Source: Haemaphysalis longicornis
Lineage: Eukaryota > Arthropoda > Arachnida > Ixodida > Ixodidae
DNA: 64,000 bases
Direction of reading: 5' to 3'
Assembly: GCA_013339765.2 (NCBI GenBank)
Contig: CM023449.1
Coordinates: 14,421,811-14,485,810 of the forward strand
The translations under genes and the position numbers were made by a program. Below the pieces are notes generated by a model. That model saw nothing but the letters and a program-made list of their open reading frames with translations, was not told where the DNA came from and did no database searches. This document shows, piece by piece, positions 10,746 through 24,380 of the stretch. Positions within the stretch are counted from its first letter, which is position 1, and each line of letters begins with the position of its first letter.

Positions 10746-12504
10746 TCATCAGCGATGTTTTATTTGCATACGAATATATTATATAAAGCGGTTGTGTAAA
10801 AAGCGCCCGATTACTTCTGCCGCGCATTCTAAACGTGCAAGAATATGAATTCGTGTAACGATTGCTCGCAGCGTTCAGTGGCGGCAGGCGGCAAACCGAA
10901 GGAACTAATCTACGGACCGCTGCAGACGGTCGCTTTGAAAGAGTTTGATCTATAGACGTACGCTTGTCCCGCGCCTAGTCAAGCTAAAAAAAACGGATTG
11001 TAAATCTGAGATCGATTGAGAAAAATGGTGTTGCAAGGTGTTGCAAGAAGTGAAGTCCGCGCTCTTCTGGTCGCTCAAGCTGCAAGCGCAACACGAACCC
11101 GACCCAACAACCGTGGCTAGTGTCGCCGAGATAGGCATGTACATACGATAGCTTTTATTATGTTAAATAAAGGAAATCCGTATACATAACTGGTATTAAC
11201 AGCAATATGGGGCCTATCTGCAAGATCGGAGTGTGAGGAACAGGCGATATCACTGCGAAGGCATCTCAAATACACCCTCTACGGTGAAAACTATCTCGTC
11301 GGCTGACGAGCGACGATACAAGCGTACACACCGATCGGTTGCTGGAACTCAAGCGCCTTTAAAGAGAAATGATGACCCCCCCCCCCTGCGGCGGCGCGGG
11401 CGTGGTTCACGATACGTAATGCGGTAACGCGAACCGCCCGAGCAAGCGCGAGCAAGGCACCTTCAGCGAGCCACAAAGTGCGCGTGTTCTGCAAAAACCT
11501 ACACAGGCGGTGAAGCCGCCAAGGCCGGACGGGCGACTTACAGGCCGCGCCAGACCGTGATGTCAATGTGCTACGAACGAAGTGGGCTTTCAAGCAGACG
11601 CTTCGTGCAACATGGGAAGTTGGACCTGCCCTTATCGTCATACTTGCTTCGACACAGTATACGACGCGTGTTGGCTAACTGCTGGCCGCTTGTGCGTCAG
11701 CGCGACATCATGCACACGCGAGCAAGTCGTATATTCGTTCATTCGTGCGTGCGTGCGTGCGTGGTACTAGTTTTTCTTTCGGACGAACATCGCAGCGGCG
11801 ACAGCGCTGAGGCCGATTTCGGAACTATGCGCACTGTGTAGCGATGCGCGCGCTATGGCCGGACTGTATCCGCGGCCGTCGCAGGCTTCGCGCCTTGAGC
11901 TTGGGATCTTTCGCAGCTATTACGACCTTGGATTTATCTACCGGACGAAGAAACGCTGGCGGGAAGTAGAGGTAAGCCATTAGTTAACCTCGTATTCTTG
12001 TCTTGTGTATTTAACGAAGCAGAGTTACTCTCGGTACTTCGGTCCGCGGAAGCGGTTAGTCCTAACGTTTTCGTGACTGATTTTGACCGTTGCTTAGTTT
12101 TGAAGGGCGGCTTTTGTACCCGTGTGCAAACAGCGTCGATTCTTGCACCGTTTCAATCCCTTTGATTCGTGAAGTGTTGGTAACCTTGCGGAATGTTTTC
12201 GCAGGTAGGAAGCATGGTCGCGCGAGTGGTCGCAGCGCTACGCTGTACTCTTAGCTCGGCGGCTAGGGTTAGAGTGGCGGCCGTGCAGTAGCTGTGGCTA
12301 CCTGCGCGGCTCCAAAGAATTGCGTACAATAGGCTGTGTGATAGGAGCGCGTCTAGCGCGTGGTAGTCACTAAATAACAATAATTTTAGTGACCGCCGCG
12401 CGTACAGCAGCAGACTGAAATGCTGTTCAGACAAGTTTTTTTACGTTTTACTTGAGGGCAGGATGGACGGAAATGGGACTTTTCGGGGCGTACTCACCGC
12501 ACTG
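10746..12504. other. Unassigned intergenic DNA
   Basis: No recognised gene or element. A short GCGT tract lies at 11743-11762 and a C run at about 11377. Open frames here are short and lack family signatures. Confidence 0.5.
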
Positions 12505-13106
12505 TTAAAGGAGTACTGACACGAAATTTTTATGTTACGTTTTTTTCGCTGCTATGCGTGCCTACCAGCCCACTAATCATAGAATGACAGATTAGACGGT
12601 CGAGCGCAGCGTAAACATTCATTTACGGCGTCGTTTATTCGTGCCAGTTTCGGTTTAGAGAAAAAAACGCCGAGCGGCCGCCATGACAGCATGTATCACA
12701 TGGCGTCACCATTCTTGCCGTATCGCTGCCTCTCTGGAAGCGCGCGCGAGCGAGCGGACGCGCGCGCCCAGACCGGCCGAGGTCTTCGCCGTCCCCACAG
12801 GCCCGGGCAGCATGACGTCAGTCCCAAAACCATGACGTGTACACACGCCCGAGCGGCGCGCGCCAACCACAGCCAGCGCGTCGGCTTCGTCACGGGAGCC
12901 CCGACGTCGGCAGTTTGGGGCACGTAGCAGATGATGTCACGTCGGCCCGCTCTGGGCTTTCTCGTGCGGGCGAAGATTAAAATGGATTTTAAATATGTTT
13001 CGCTGAACGGTTGCTGTTGAAACTTGTTGGGAGATATATCTTGATAAAAAGGAAGCGTTTTACATAGTTATCTCAGCTTTGAAATTTCGTGTCAGTACTC
13101 CTTTAA
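12505..13106. mobile_element. TTAA-flanked MITE with 25-bp perfect inverted repeats
   Basis: Positions 12505-12529 are the exact reverse complement of 13082-13106. Each end begins TTAA followed by AGGAGTACTGACACG, so the element proper would be 12509-13102 with a TTAA target duplication, as for piggyBac-type elements. The interior is about 550 bp, CpG-rich in the middle, and has no transposase frame. It carries a CRE palindrome TGACGTCA at 12813-12820. The termini are seen directly; the piggyBac assignment rests only on TTAA. Confidence 0.75.
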
Positions 13107-15195
13107 GGGGTAATTACATGCGTCCAAGGCGATGAGCGACGCGAGAAACCTCACTCAGTGTGTACGGCAAACAGGTATTGTGTGCGACACAGACAAGCGA
13201 AAATTTTTTTACACAACCGCTGACGGCGGCGACTGCGGCAGGCGACGGGCCGTCGCCGTCGCGGGCTTATTCCCGGAAAGAAGCAGCCCACAAGCGAGCG
13301 GCAGCAACGACGACGAAGGGCATTGGCAGCAATGCATTACTTTTTTTCGTTTGCCGCTGTCGCCCACACTGTTTGTTGTACCCATTACATTACTTTTTTC
13401 GCGTCGGTTGTCGCCGTCGCTCGAGCGTTCTGATCGTTCAATAACGAGCCTATTGGTTCTCATCAAATGTTGCGATCTGCAGCGTGCATGCAACGAAGCG
13501 TACTCGAGAATGAAGAAAACAGTAGCTATATGACCCATTAGCAACTTTTCCACGCTAGTCTTGTGAACGTATAATTGGCCCTACGTTGCAGTCGGCTGAG
13601 GACAAAATCCAATGCAAATTATTCAGGGATTATAACCTTACAAAAAGAGTTATGTTTTCTGAAATTTTGTGCAATGTTTTTATACCGGGAACGATAGCGG
13701 GGTAAACAGTTGAAGCTACGGACACGTAAGCACTAATGGGTTTGGGGCGCAGTGCGTAGGCAGACAACTGTAGGGCGCGCTGTCTGACATGACATTGGCC
13801 AAGTGGCACAATGAGCGTGGCTGCATCCAAGGTCACCACATCCGCATCTAGACTGGTTACTGCGCCAAGCAGTATGGCATTCCAATACGGGTTCAGTGCG
13901 TGCTCTCGGCACGAAAACTAATCTATCACCCAATAAACTTCATTTAACGTTGTCAAACTCGTTAATATTTTTTTCATTGTAGAACTTATCTTTGCTGTCC
14001 CCCTCTTTCTGTCTATGTAGGAACCACGGGAAGACGCTACTTGCCCGATGATTTTTTTTTTTGAGAGAGAGGGAGAGATCCCCGAGGCGTCAGCAGCAGT
14101 GGCCGTCGCATTCAAGACACTTCTCCTTACACCCTTGGACATCGTGGATGGGTTCCCATTGCAGCTGTCTGTGTTTTGGCTGTTCATTGTGTATTAAGCT
14201 TCAAAGGCGAAGCGCACCTTCTTGCTTCTGTAGACGTTACTTTGGCTCAAGCACGGTGCCCTGGTCGGTACTGTTCTGAAGGCCGCCACCAACATTATGA
14301 AGCAGTCAGCTCGAACGTGTTTGTTTTTAATACCAAGTTACGCCTTTTTAAATCTTACTAGCGCATCCTCATTTGAAAACCACCCGCCTAAAAAACCCAG
14401 TGGGAATGTTTCCTGCGGTTTCCTATTGTACCACCAAAATATATCTGTTGCAAAGTTGCCGTGTCAATGGCTTTGTATCTTTGTGTGGATTGCACCTTGT
14501 AATGCGTTAATAGTAATCCACGCTGAATTGTCTTAGTCCCAGATTTTTCTTTCGCAAAATTTATTTGTAAATATTTAAGAGCTGGCTTTTTCAGTCCATG
14601 TGAAGCACTCACTGATGTACTAAGGCCATTTTGTTTTATGTTAATACTGTTAACTATTCTCCCACTGCTGTATTTCTACTGACGCTTTTCGTGCTAATGC
14701 CAGTACCTTTTTATTTGTGGATGTTAATGTCATTTTTATCGTCATAATCTAATGGTTGTATTTCAGTGTTTTCAATTGCTTTGCTGCATTGTTATTTGTG
14801 AATTTTTTTCTTGGATGTATCCTAAATAGGCGCTACGTCTCCTGTGTGCATGTGGAGTAGGAACCGTTTTTATGCCGTGATATTTTAATTCCCAATAAAT
14901 TGCATTTTGTGTTAAATTGCAGAATGAACCGATTGTTGTGGTATTTTGAAAAATAAAGTCTGAGCTTGTTTTTTGCTTCTTTTTCATGTTTCAAATAGCT
15001 TGTCTGTTTTGTTTGCTTGTAACTGCCTATAGTACCATCGTGGGGAAGGGGGGGGGGGTCTAGTAGCAGGCGGAGCGAAAGCACGCTGCCTCGCTGGGAA
15101 TAGCGGAACGCTCTTGAGGCGTAACGAGATGCTTTCCAAGAGAGAGTAGTAGTACCCGTCTGCAGTATCCGGGAACGCCGCCAATAGAGCTTATT
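13107..15195. other. Unassigned DNA
   Basis: The left part (13200-13450) is CG/GCC trinucleotide-rich and looks repeat-derived. From about 13560 it becomes AT-rich. No gene recognised; 13132-13533 is open but of biased composition. Confidence 0.45.
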
Positions 15196-15437
15196 TATGC
15201 TTAAAGGGAGTGACGGAACGCTGCCTTGGAGATGGCATTACAATTCCCACACAGGGTTCAAGTACTCCGCTTCGAAAGCAGCAAGTAAATCCCACGGGGA
15301 GTGTTTCGCCTCTCGTTCGGCCGCCACGCGCTACTCCTCGGAAGAGTCGCCCAATGCTTCCAAAGGGAGTGAAATATGGGACAAAAGTTTTTACTCCTAG
15401 ACAGAGTGCCCAGCACTCCTCGAGTTCTTAGAGTGTA
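15196..15437. repeat. GGGAGT-rich element fragment ending in TTCTTAGAGTGTA
   Basis: Contains repeated AGGGAGT, ACTCC and GGGGAGT motifs and ends at 15425-15437 with the exact inverse of the TACACTCTAAGAA end at 10433. Probably another member of the same unnamed family. Confidence 0.45.
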
Positions 15438-18400
15438 GGTGTGTTTGATGAACACGAGAACTCGGAGGAAATTCGGGATTGATATTGCACAGACGAGTTG
15501 TACTCGCGAGGCTCGTTATGGGGGCTGCTACTGCGTGGTTCAGTGTTCTCGGTCGCGCCGTAGCAGGCATATATCTATCCCGACAGATCTTTTTCTTTAG
15601 CGTTGGCGGAGGATGAATTTTGACCTGGTTTTCGTCTCCCGAAAAGTATTGTGCACTTGCTGTGCAGTCATCTAGCGATCGACCTATTTGCGACGACTTT
15701 GAGGGGGCTTTCACTTAATGACCGCCGAGGAGCAAGTGTTATGCGCAAAGCGGTTTACGCGACGGGCGCCTTCCACAGAAGCGTTGGTATAGCGACCGCA
15801 CCAGAGACCGCCTCCAGTAGACAGTGCCAGTGTGTGCGCAATAAGGTTACTGCAGACATGCTTTTCACCATTGTTTGGGTGGTTCGCCGGACATGGCTTC
15901 CGCAGGCTCTACCATGCGTGTCTGCAGCCGGAACGTGCGGTTCAGTTATCGTCTGCTCGCAAAACTGTTTCGAACGAGGCGTTGCATGACCGTGCGTTTC
16001 ATTTGTCGACAGTCCGGCAGACAATTGCCCCTGCGGCGTTGCGTGTCGCACCATTCTTCCGAAAACGTTAATGAATATACGGCGCGTGTCTATTATCAGA
16101 GACGATGTCTACGCATTTCATCTGGTTTTTCCCAGCGTCTTCGCTGCCTGGCAGGAAGCAGAGCATGCAAAACTTGTAAAGGGGAGAGTTGAGACCGAAA
16201 CTAACACCGTGACGCCAGGAGGAGCGTGAACGAGAGAAAAAAAAAAGCGAAGGAAGAGAGGGGTGTGAGGGAATCGGACTCAATAAAAAACCGTCGACTG
16301 TACACAGCTAAGCCAAATAAGAGCGGTGAGGAGGAGAGTGAAATAAAGCAAACAAATTTGAAAAGTGTTGGTGGTTACATGCTTAATGGGCGATGTGCCC
16401 GCCATTGGGAGCTTTTAGGAGCTAATGAGCCCGGTTGTCAAAATTCACAAAATTGTGAATTGGGAGAGTAAAAGTTGTAGAATAGTGCGCGCCGCGTCCC
16501 ACGTTAACGCGATTGCGCGTGAGAGGGACAGGTGCGCACCAGCCGTGCAGCACCCCGCTTTAAGGAGGCTGTGCCAGTGTATTGCTGACATAGTTCACGA
16601 CAAAATGAATCAGCAGAAACTGACGCAAACAGCGTATAACATATAAGAAGCCGGTCGAAGTAATTCATGCCAAAAAAACAACGAAATTAAAGCAAGGAAA
16701 AAGACGCAAGAAGAATGCATCAGTGAAGAAGTTATTAAGTGTCTCCACGCTTTCGCCTGAAGCGCAACAGCGGTTAGACAAACATTGCCTAAAACAGGCA
16801 GCGGGAAGCGGACGGAGGGTTCCGATAACGTAATACTGAGCAGCAAATATTTTGAACGTGCGTGGTTCCATCACTTGTGTTTGTCAGTCAGCCTTATTCA
16901 CGTGATTTCACTGTCTGCCACCGACGGCACAAATGGGCAGAAACTGCTTCATAGGACCGCAAATTTCGAACAAACAGCTGGAATGAAAGCCTGAAAAAAA
17001 AAAAAAAAAACATTAATGAACTTTGCAGTAAAACACACGTTAATAAAATTAAAGCGCGATAAAGTAAAGTGGCTGGATTTGCTTGCCCCCAATAGACAGC
17101 AGTGCTGCAGTGGAGCCAGAGAAAGCATGGGAAAATGCGCCACGCCCTACTTGTGCCATCTTTGAGCGCGCTGAACTCGACTGGTTACGTCCCCTCAATT
17201 ATCAGCAAATAGCATGAATCACATTTTTAAGGCACTTGAACTCCGCCTTGAAATGTTATCATCCCGTTACTTGGGCATCGTTAGAGCTTGTGTCTCTCGA
17301 GTTCCGCTCAATCTCGGGCCTTCTAGAATAGCACCCCAGTACGAAAAATGCGCAAGTCGCGAAAGTGAACTGTATCTCATTAAAATAGGACTGAAGAAGT
17401 CCCGATTGGGTAATTGCTTTAAAATTCTCCCTTGTCGACAATGTCTGCTTGCATCTGTGGAAGCGCCACGTTTTCTTTGTAAACCTTGAAAGCAACGTCA
17501 AAGCGTTGGAAATGTCTTTCCGACCCGTTTCCGGCTTTCGAAATTGCTTCCGCCGTAAACTAGTACATGCAAAATTATGGCCTCCAATATCAATTTTTTA
17601 CCCGGCGCGAGTCAAGCCAATCCCCATCCACTCCCAAGCTATAGCCAGGTGGCTTAGGATTCAAAATGACGTCGTCTTGGAGTTTGGCTATGGCTCGGTC
17701 GCAAAACATTTTGTAAAAAAATCGAACTTCTGGCTGTATTTTGGGCGTTACTTATATGCATTACTCTACCACAACAACTGGCGGTTCCTTGGGAAAATCT
17801 GTTATATCCAACAAGACAGAAATATTAGATTCAGAAACAATAGTCGGCTATGTATCCGCAAGATTTTTTGTTACTCAACGATATTTACAATAGTATTTTT
17901 CCAGAAATAGTTTTTCTGTAAGGTTTTTGCCAAAAAAAAAAGTGTCCGTATTCAAACAATTCACTTCTATTGATCTTCTTGTCTAAACGCTGTTCCGAGT
18001 CACTTTCCTTTTGCGAGTGCGTGAGAAATGACGCATTGGCTTCCTTATCTCACCAGGATTTCAATGTTCGCAAAATTCTTGGCGTATATGGCCAACACGT
18101 CGCGAATGTTGGCGATGAAATTATAGGTACTTTTTGAACATCTACGTCGGTTCTTTTTCGCTCGATTTTTCTTCTGCATTTCCGTTCCGTTTTTGCGTTC
18201 CGATGGCTTCAAACGACCACCAAAGGCGGTGTATACACCCGAAAATAGATCTGGTTTAATCACCATTTGTTTCCGTCGCTTTTAGGAGGATCCCGTTTGT
18301 ATAATATGTTTGTATTTCCCGCCACATCGCTGTAACTTCCACTTCCTCCAAATAAGGTGGGATGACGGGGGCCGTCTGCCGCAACGCATACTTGTTTTTT

Positions 18401-18797
18401 TTTTTCCGGGATCGTTCGGCACGTGAAAAGAAAGGTACCAATAAGCAAAGAGGAGGATGAATTTGTAGCGAACGGGAATGTTGATTGAGAGGATAAAAAA
18501 GCAAAGAACTGCTCGCATGCCCACGTTGCTCTTTGCCTTGCCTCCAATGTCACTTTGCCCTTGGTCCGGGTTTTGCCCAGGTTTTGGGGGCTGAATAACA
18601 GCGACCCAGGTTTCTCTGTTTGCTGCAGATCCTGTCGCAAGTTGTGTGCACGCTTCAATCCTTGGGCAGCCGGGTCCGGTCAGTTGTGAGGGAAACAAGG
18701 AAACAGCCTCTCCTTTATAGACCGTGATTTAGGACTCACTACCAGCAAGCAGTCACTGCATTCCCATCTTTACCGTCATCTGCGCAATCGTAACTCT
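15438..18797. other. Unassigned intergenic DNA
   Basis: Contains an A run at 16994-17011 and, at 17235-17350, a diverged copy of the unnamed repeat also seen inverted at 7240-7345. The longest frame (17449-17910) has no family signature that I recognise. Confidence 0.45.
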
Positions 18798-19605
18798 CCA
18801 TCATCTTTACAGATTTTTTAAGTATTATTAGAGCCTTATAATCCTTCAAGCAAACAAAAAACTCTATTCTCAATTGCTTAATTAGGTCATTAATGTCTGT
18901 CTATAACTCCAAACTAAAAGTAATTATTTGCTGGGTTCCGGGACACCGCGGGATTCTGGGAAACAAAATCGCTGACCAGAATGCTGCTGAAGCCGCTCTC
19001 CGCAACAACGCCGATGTACCCTATGTCCTCTGTCCTGAAACCATTGGTACGAAGGGCTATCCGTTAATCTTGACAGGAAATATGGGATACACAAACAAAC
19101 AACAAGCTACACACTGTAAAATTAGGTTTAGGCAAATAAGTGATAGACAAGGAAGTGGTTTTTGCTGGGCTGCGGATAGGCCACACTTATTCGACGCACT
19201 CACACCTGCTCTTTGTAGCCGGCGTGGAGAGGGCCTGTCCGTGATTCGCATACTAAGAACGTGTAGCGCACTCGACACAACACGACATAAACACTTCGAA
19301 GAAATCTACAGACGACCAATTCCACTCAATCCATCATTCTTTTTATCAGACGAACCGATGTTCTAGGTCAAACGCGTTTTCAAGTATCTGACCGAGACAA
19401 AGTTTCTACAACTAATCCTCTATCACCCATATTCTTAGCCTGGTCCTATACACCAGTCTTTTGACTTTCCTCTAATTCGATTGACCTTTCGATTGACGTT
19501 TTAGAGCTTATTTTAATTACTGTTTTGATTCATCCCACTACTCTTAATAAATAGCATTGTTTTGGATCTCCCTGCCCGTGGCCGGCCTTGCCATCATAAG
19601 CTAAC
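18798..19605 (+). pseudogene. 5'-truncated I-like LINE: RNase H end and C-terminal zinc motif
   Basis: The translation shows the RNase H region (IIFTDFLSIIRAL, then ICWVPGHRGILGNKIADQNA) followed by the C-terminal segment with LCSRRGEGLSVIRILRTCSALDTTR. The same order occurs in the full-length copy at 34918-40513 (there CWVPGHAGIAGN and LCSRCGEGLFVIHILIQC). One stop interrupts the RNase H part, and the second Cys of the zinc-like motif is Arg here. The sequence upstream of RNase H is missing, typical of incomplete reverse transcription. The 3' end retains the family tail (CCGGCCTTGCCATCAT). Confidence 0.8.
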
Positions 19606-22600
19606 TAACGACTTTATGTGGAAGGGAGGCCATTTCAGAATAAGATTTTAGCTGCGAATTTTTTTCTCCTTATGTGAAAAAGATCGATGTCATCGTATGA
19701 AATGTAAATAAGTTGTAAATGCGGTTTGAGGGATTGAAGGACGGAGAGGAGGAGCAGGAAAACGTGTATTGAAGGTGATAACAAAGAAAATAAACATGAG
19801 TGGCATCTTCTCATTGCGGATAGCAGCGGGCTACCGCAGCTGCTCAAAGACGAAAAAAAAAACCTAAAAGGAGTGCAGGCCTCACATTGACAGTGAAATG
19901 AGTAAATACTTACATTGGCTCACATTTTTAAGCAACACAGTGATAATCTCTTGAAGATGCACTTATTTCGCGAGCACCGTGTCTAGTTCGCTGCTAAATC
20001 GCGCTGAAATGAGTAACAACCTGGTCGCCCAATGTGCTCCCCGGAACTATGGGACGCCTTATAAAATGTGGCTGTTTGAAAGTCTGAGCAATTCCAAGAG
20101 CGAGCTGTGATAAATCTGCTTATGCTGGCGACACGTCGGACCGGTTGTAACACTAAATTCCTGAGGGAATAGGAAGACCCCTTTTGCCCTTCTCCTTCAA
20201 ATGTTCTTTCCATGGGAGTTACCTGAGACTCTGATAGTGTACTGCACGCAACTAAACACACAAAGCGCTTTTCCACAGCAGAAAACAAAAGGTGGCCGAC
20301 GGAGGAGAAGCCATGCTGGTTTCCGGGAGTGATTTGCAGCGCACGCCAGAAGGGAATCAGCGTCGTCTCCTGATGACTGCTGCCACCAGTTCAATATGAG
20401 ACTCGCTTTTTTCCGCCTTCCGCCGCGACAATTACGCGTCCAGAATTATAATATCCGCCAATTCTCCCCAGAACTGCTGCTCCGGCTGGATCGGCTGACA
20501 CCACATAAACAATCGCGATGTCTGCTGACTGGTTCCTTTTCTGTTGCGCTTTCGCTGATAAACGGTCTACCATTCGGTTCTTATCTGTGACGTACTATAC
20601 AAATGGGACAATAAAAGGGAGGACTTGTGATTTCCCCAGATCCAGCGCTAAGGCGATTCCATGGCCATGGTGACACCGACGTGTTGACTTCAGGACGCCT
20701 GATTGTGGTTGGAAGGTCAGAGGCAGGGTTAGAGTGCGAAGGTGCGTATGTGAGTCCGAGAGAAGCAATCACGACTGCGATCCCTACAGCGAATTCCCCG
20801 CCCGTTCCTTTCATCGCAACTGAACGCACCGCTTTCGTTGCCCGCGCATTTTTCCGCGGGAAAAGTTGTCGCGAGAGCATCTCGATTAGTACCTTCCACG
20901 TGTTCGGACATCAGGCTGTGCAAATGAGGCAGGGACCTAATAATGCTCTCAGAGGTCCTCCACTATACAGCGTTCGTATTGAGGGAAATGTATTTTGGGG
21001 TGTGTTGAGCGGCGAATTTGAATTCGAGATGCAAGCGCGCTTCTCTTAATTAATATGAAGAATTTTGCGCGCGCGTTGCTTGTCTGTAATAACGTTTTAA
21101 TGCTTAATCAACGCCCACGATCAAGAACCAAATAGTGCTTCTTTTTGAGGCTCAGTGAATAGTACGACTAAAAAATAATGCACACCCACAGGAAATCACC
21201 TAGGCTATGGTGAACAGTTATCATACGAGGACAGAAGTATACTTCTCCTCACCTCATATGCGCTATTTTTTGTGATGTGGGGGCCATCTGTTGCGTAGTT
21301 ACGTCTTCAAGACAGCAACTATCTGAAGCTTGTGTAGAGAAAGCAAACACCTTTAGGCAGAAAGGGAGCGGAACGGCAAAAGTCAGTAAGTGTCTCAAAA
21401 ACGCAACGAGAAGTGGCTAATGGCACAGCGAATTGCAAGTGTCGCTAATTCTGGTAATGCTGCGCGCTATTGCTAATGCTATTAGTAATAATGATACTAG
21501 GGATGATGCGTTTACCTCCAATGCAGGCTGCTGCGATTATCCTGACTCTGCCCTATTTCTACAGCAAAGCCACTTTGAAGCACCGTTGCAAACTTCGCTT
21601 TGTAGTGATGTCTATTTTCTTATATGCTACTTCACACGGGAGTGAGCCCGGCGGCTGAGTGCTTGCTGGTGTGCTTACAATCTCTACCACGTCTTTGGGA
21701 ACGGCGTTCTAGTACGCAGAAGTTCCTGAAAGCGGAATAAGGATGGACGAGGATGAACTGAAGCGGTCGATTTCCAGGTCGCGTATTGCCGCATTCTGCC
21801 AGAGATGAGTTATGCCGGCTTAGAGCGGCTTCATCGAGGCTTGCGGCGCGGCCCTGAGAGCCACTCACAGGTCGCAATTTCCAAGCCACGAGGGTCTCCT
21901 CGCGACCACTTTCGGCCGAAGGCCGATCCGACTCTTCGCCGGACGAACGTAATCACACAAGCCCCACAGCTCGCATTCAGCTCGTTTGTATATGCTCTTA
22001 ATATCCCCTGCCTTCCCTTCGACGACGACAGTGGACCGTGCAAAATGTCGTGATCCAAATTATGCTAATTACTAGTCCACGCGGCCCTTTATAACAGTCG
22101 ATAATCCTGTATAAAACTGTGCTTTTGTGTCTGCTTTAAGATGTGTGAAACTAGTTGCTGAGAAAGTTGGCTTGTACTTAAAAAACGCGAACGGCGCTAA
22201 GGAGTCGAGGACGAAGAAAAGGCTAAACGAGAGATGGCGGCGCCTGTGCGGGCGCCTGTATCTCTCTTATCACTTGTGGTTTTTCTTTCACTTTTAACTC
22301 TTAATTTCGCTCAATCCTAGGCATTAATTTCCGAAACAAGGGTGGTTTCTCATCCTTTAAGTCGGTTTGAGGGCGGTACGCAGCATTTCAGCGCGTTAAA
22401 TTATGGTTTTGGATCGCACCGGGAGTGCCTGGCTTGTACCTATCTCGAAAAAAAAAAATCTCCTGTAACTGTCGTGTCTTCGTTTTTTCATCGTCGTTGG
22501 TTTTTCGGCGCATGATTTTTTTCTTTTTGTTTTTTTTTGTTCTGTAACCCTTTTACAACATCTTCCTTCTGGGAGCAGCCACTCCGTCGCCCGCCCAGGC

Positions 22601-23534
22601 CAGCAGCGATATTACTGGCGCAGTCGACAGGATGATGTAAGCGCGCATGCGCAGCCGTGCCCAGACTATGTCCCCGTAATATCAATTATCAAATATGAAG
22701 TCATGAAAATGTCTATATTGGGTGCTTCTTCTGCGGATATCATCACCCAAAAAGATTAAATTTTCGCATTTGTACATGCAACATAACTAGCGTGAGCCTC
22801 TTGACATGCTGTTGCGTATTCGGAACGCATCATTGAATGGGTGGCTGTACAACACTGTCCTGCGTGAACACTTTCTTCTCCGTTACAGGTGCTAGTCGAG
22901 CATTAAGGCCAGGGCCGGAAAGTCTGGCGTGCTGTCATTGATGACGATATCAGGCGTCTGGACGTACCCTGTCATGGCGGTTACAGCTCCGCAAAGGCCG
23001 AATGAGAACCAACCTTCCCAGCTTCCTTACAACGCTTTCAAATAAGCACAAACGATTGTTTAGCGGGATGCATTCTTTTCAGGATTTACAATGTCACCTT
23101 TACTTAATCTGCATTACAATGTGCGCAAGTGGAAACTAACCGCCTACTAAGCAGTTACTAGGCTATTGGTTTTGCGTTGATGGATTATCAGCGAAAACAA
23201 CGCGAAACTTTGGAAGGCAGATGGGAAGTAGCCCTCAAAACAATTGCCTGAAGTTTCGTGCTAGGAATTTTCGCCCGAACGGGTGACAGGTGACTTGGAA
23301 TCACTTTTTTTCACCATATCACTTTACACCCCCCACCACGTCATGGTTACAGACCTATGAAGGGGTTGCCTAACCGCTCTGCAGACGTTTCAGTAAAGTT
23401 GCTCTCTCTCTCTCCACAAACGCCATTCGGTAACAATTTAGTTTCGTATGCTGAACATCACAACTTCACCTGCCTCGAAGTGTGTCGCTCTCCGGCATGC
23501 ACTGCCTGATACAAACCTAGGTGAACATCGAAGA
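19606..23534. other. Unassigned intergenic DNA
   Basis: No recognised gene. The longest frame (20627-21049, plus) starts at GTG, not ATG, and has no known domain. No microsatellite longer than about 20 bp. Confidence 0.45.
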
Positions 23535-24380
23535 TGGGTCATCGTTTGATACTCGAAAGTTCTACTGCGCCTTCGGTTCGTCGTCGTCATCATCCTCATC
23601 ATCCCATCTATGCCACTTGCAGGGTCAAGGCCTCTCCCATCAATCTCCAATAACCCCGATCCTGTGTTCACTGCTACTAATTTATCCCCGCAAACTCCTT
23701 GATCTCATCTGCCCATCTAACTTTCTGCCGCCCCCTGCCACGCTTGCCTTCTCTAGAGATCCCCTCTGCTACACTTAATGAGCAACGGTTATCTTGACTT
23801 CGCATTACATGCCCTGCCCGCGTCCATGTATTCCTAATTTCTACTCATATGTCCTTAACACGCGTTTGTTCTCTGACCGACTCCGCTCTCTTCTTGCCCC
23901 TTAATGTTACACCTATCATCTGGCGTTCCATTGCTCACTGAGCCGTCCTCAATTTAAGTTGAAACCTCTTAGTGAGCCTCCGAGTTTCTTCCCCGTAGGT
24001 GAGTACCGTTAATATGCAGCTGTCATACATTTTCTTCGTCAGGGACAATGGTAGGCTGTCATTCACCATCTGACAATGCCTGCCGAACGCACCCCACCCC
24101 ATTCTTTTCTTTCTAATTATCTCTGTCTCACGCCTGGGATCTGGGCTTACTACTTAGACTAAGTATATATATTCGCTTACCATATCCACGGCCTCGCCAC
24201 CTATCTCAAAACAGTGTGCTCTCCCGAGGTTATTAAGCATTATTTTAGGTGTTTGCATATTAATTATCAGGCCAACAAATTTGCTAAGCTTGTCTGGTGC
24301 GGTAATCATGTTTTGCAATTCGCCCCAGAATTGCGAAGCATCTTTGGTCAAAGTCGCAAAATTTCAAAGCATCGAGTTTG
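23535..24380 (-). pseudogene. RTE-like LINE 3' relic
   Basis: The minus-strand translation contains segments typical of the C-terminal half of RTE-type reverse transcriptases: INMQTPKIMLNN, then FEIGGEAVDMVSEYIYL, then (in other frames) a mutated counterpart of the LTYG(A/S)ETW...LTK block, AGHVMR, and KRGRGRQKVRWADEIKEFAG. The end has a GATGATGA-type repeat (plus-strand TCATCATC near 23589-23605), fitting an LINE 3' tail. Several frameshifts and stops break the frame. The catalytic FADD-like region and the endonuclease are not present. Confidence 0.6.

Noticed and set aside
13132..13533. 133-codon plus frame as a gene
   Set aside because: Low-complexity GCC-rich sequence, no conserved motif, both strands equally open.
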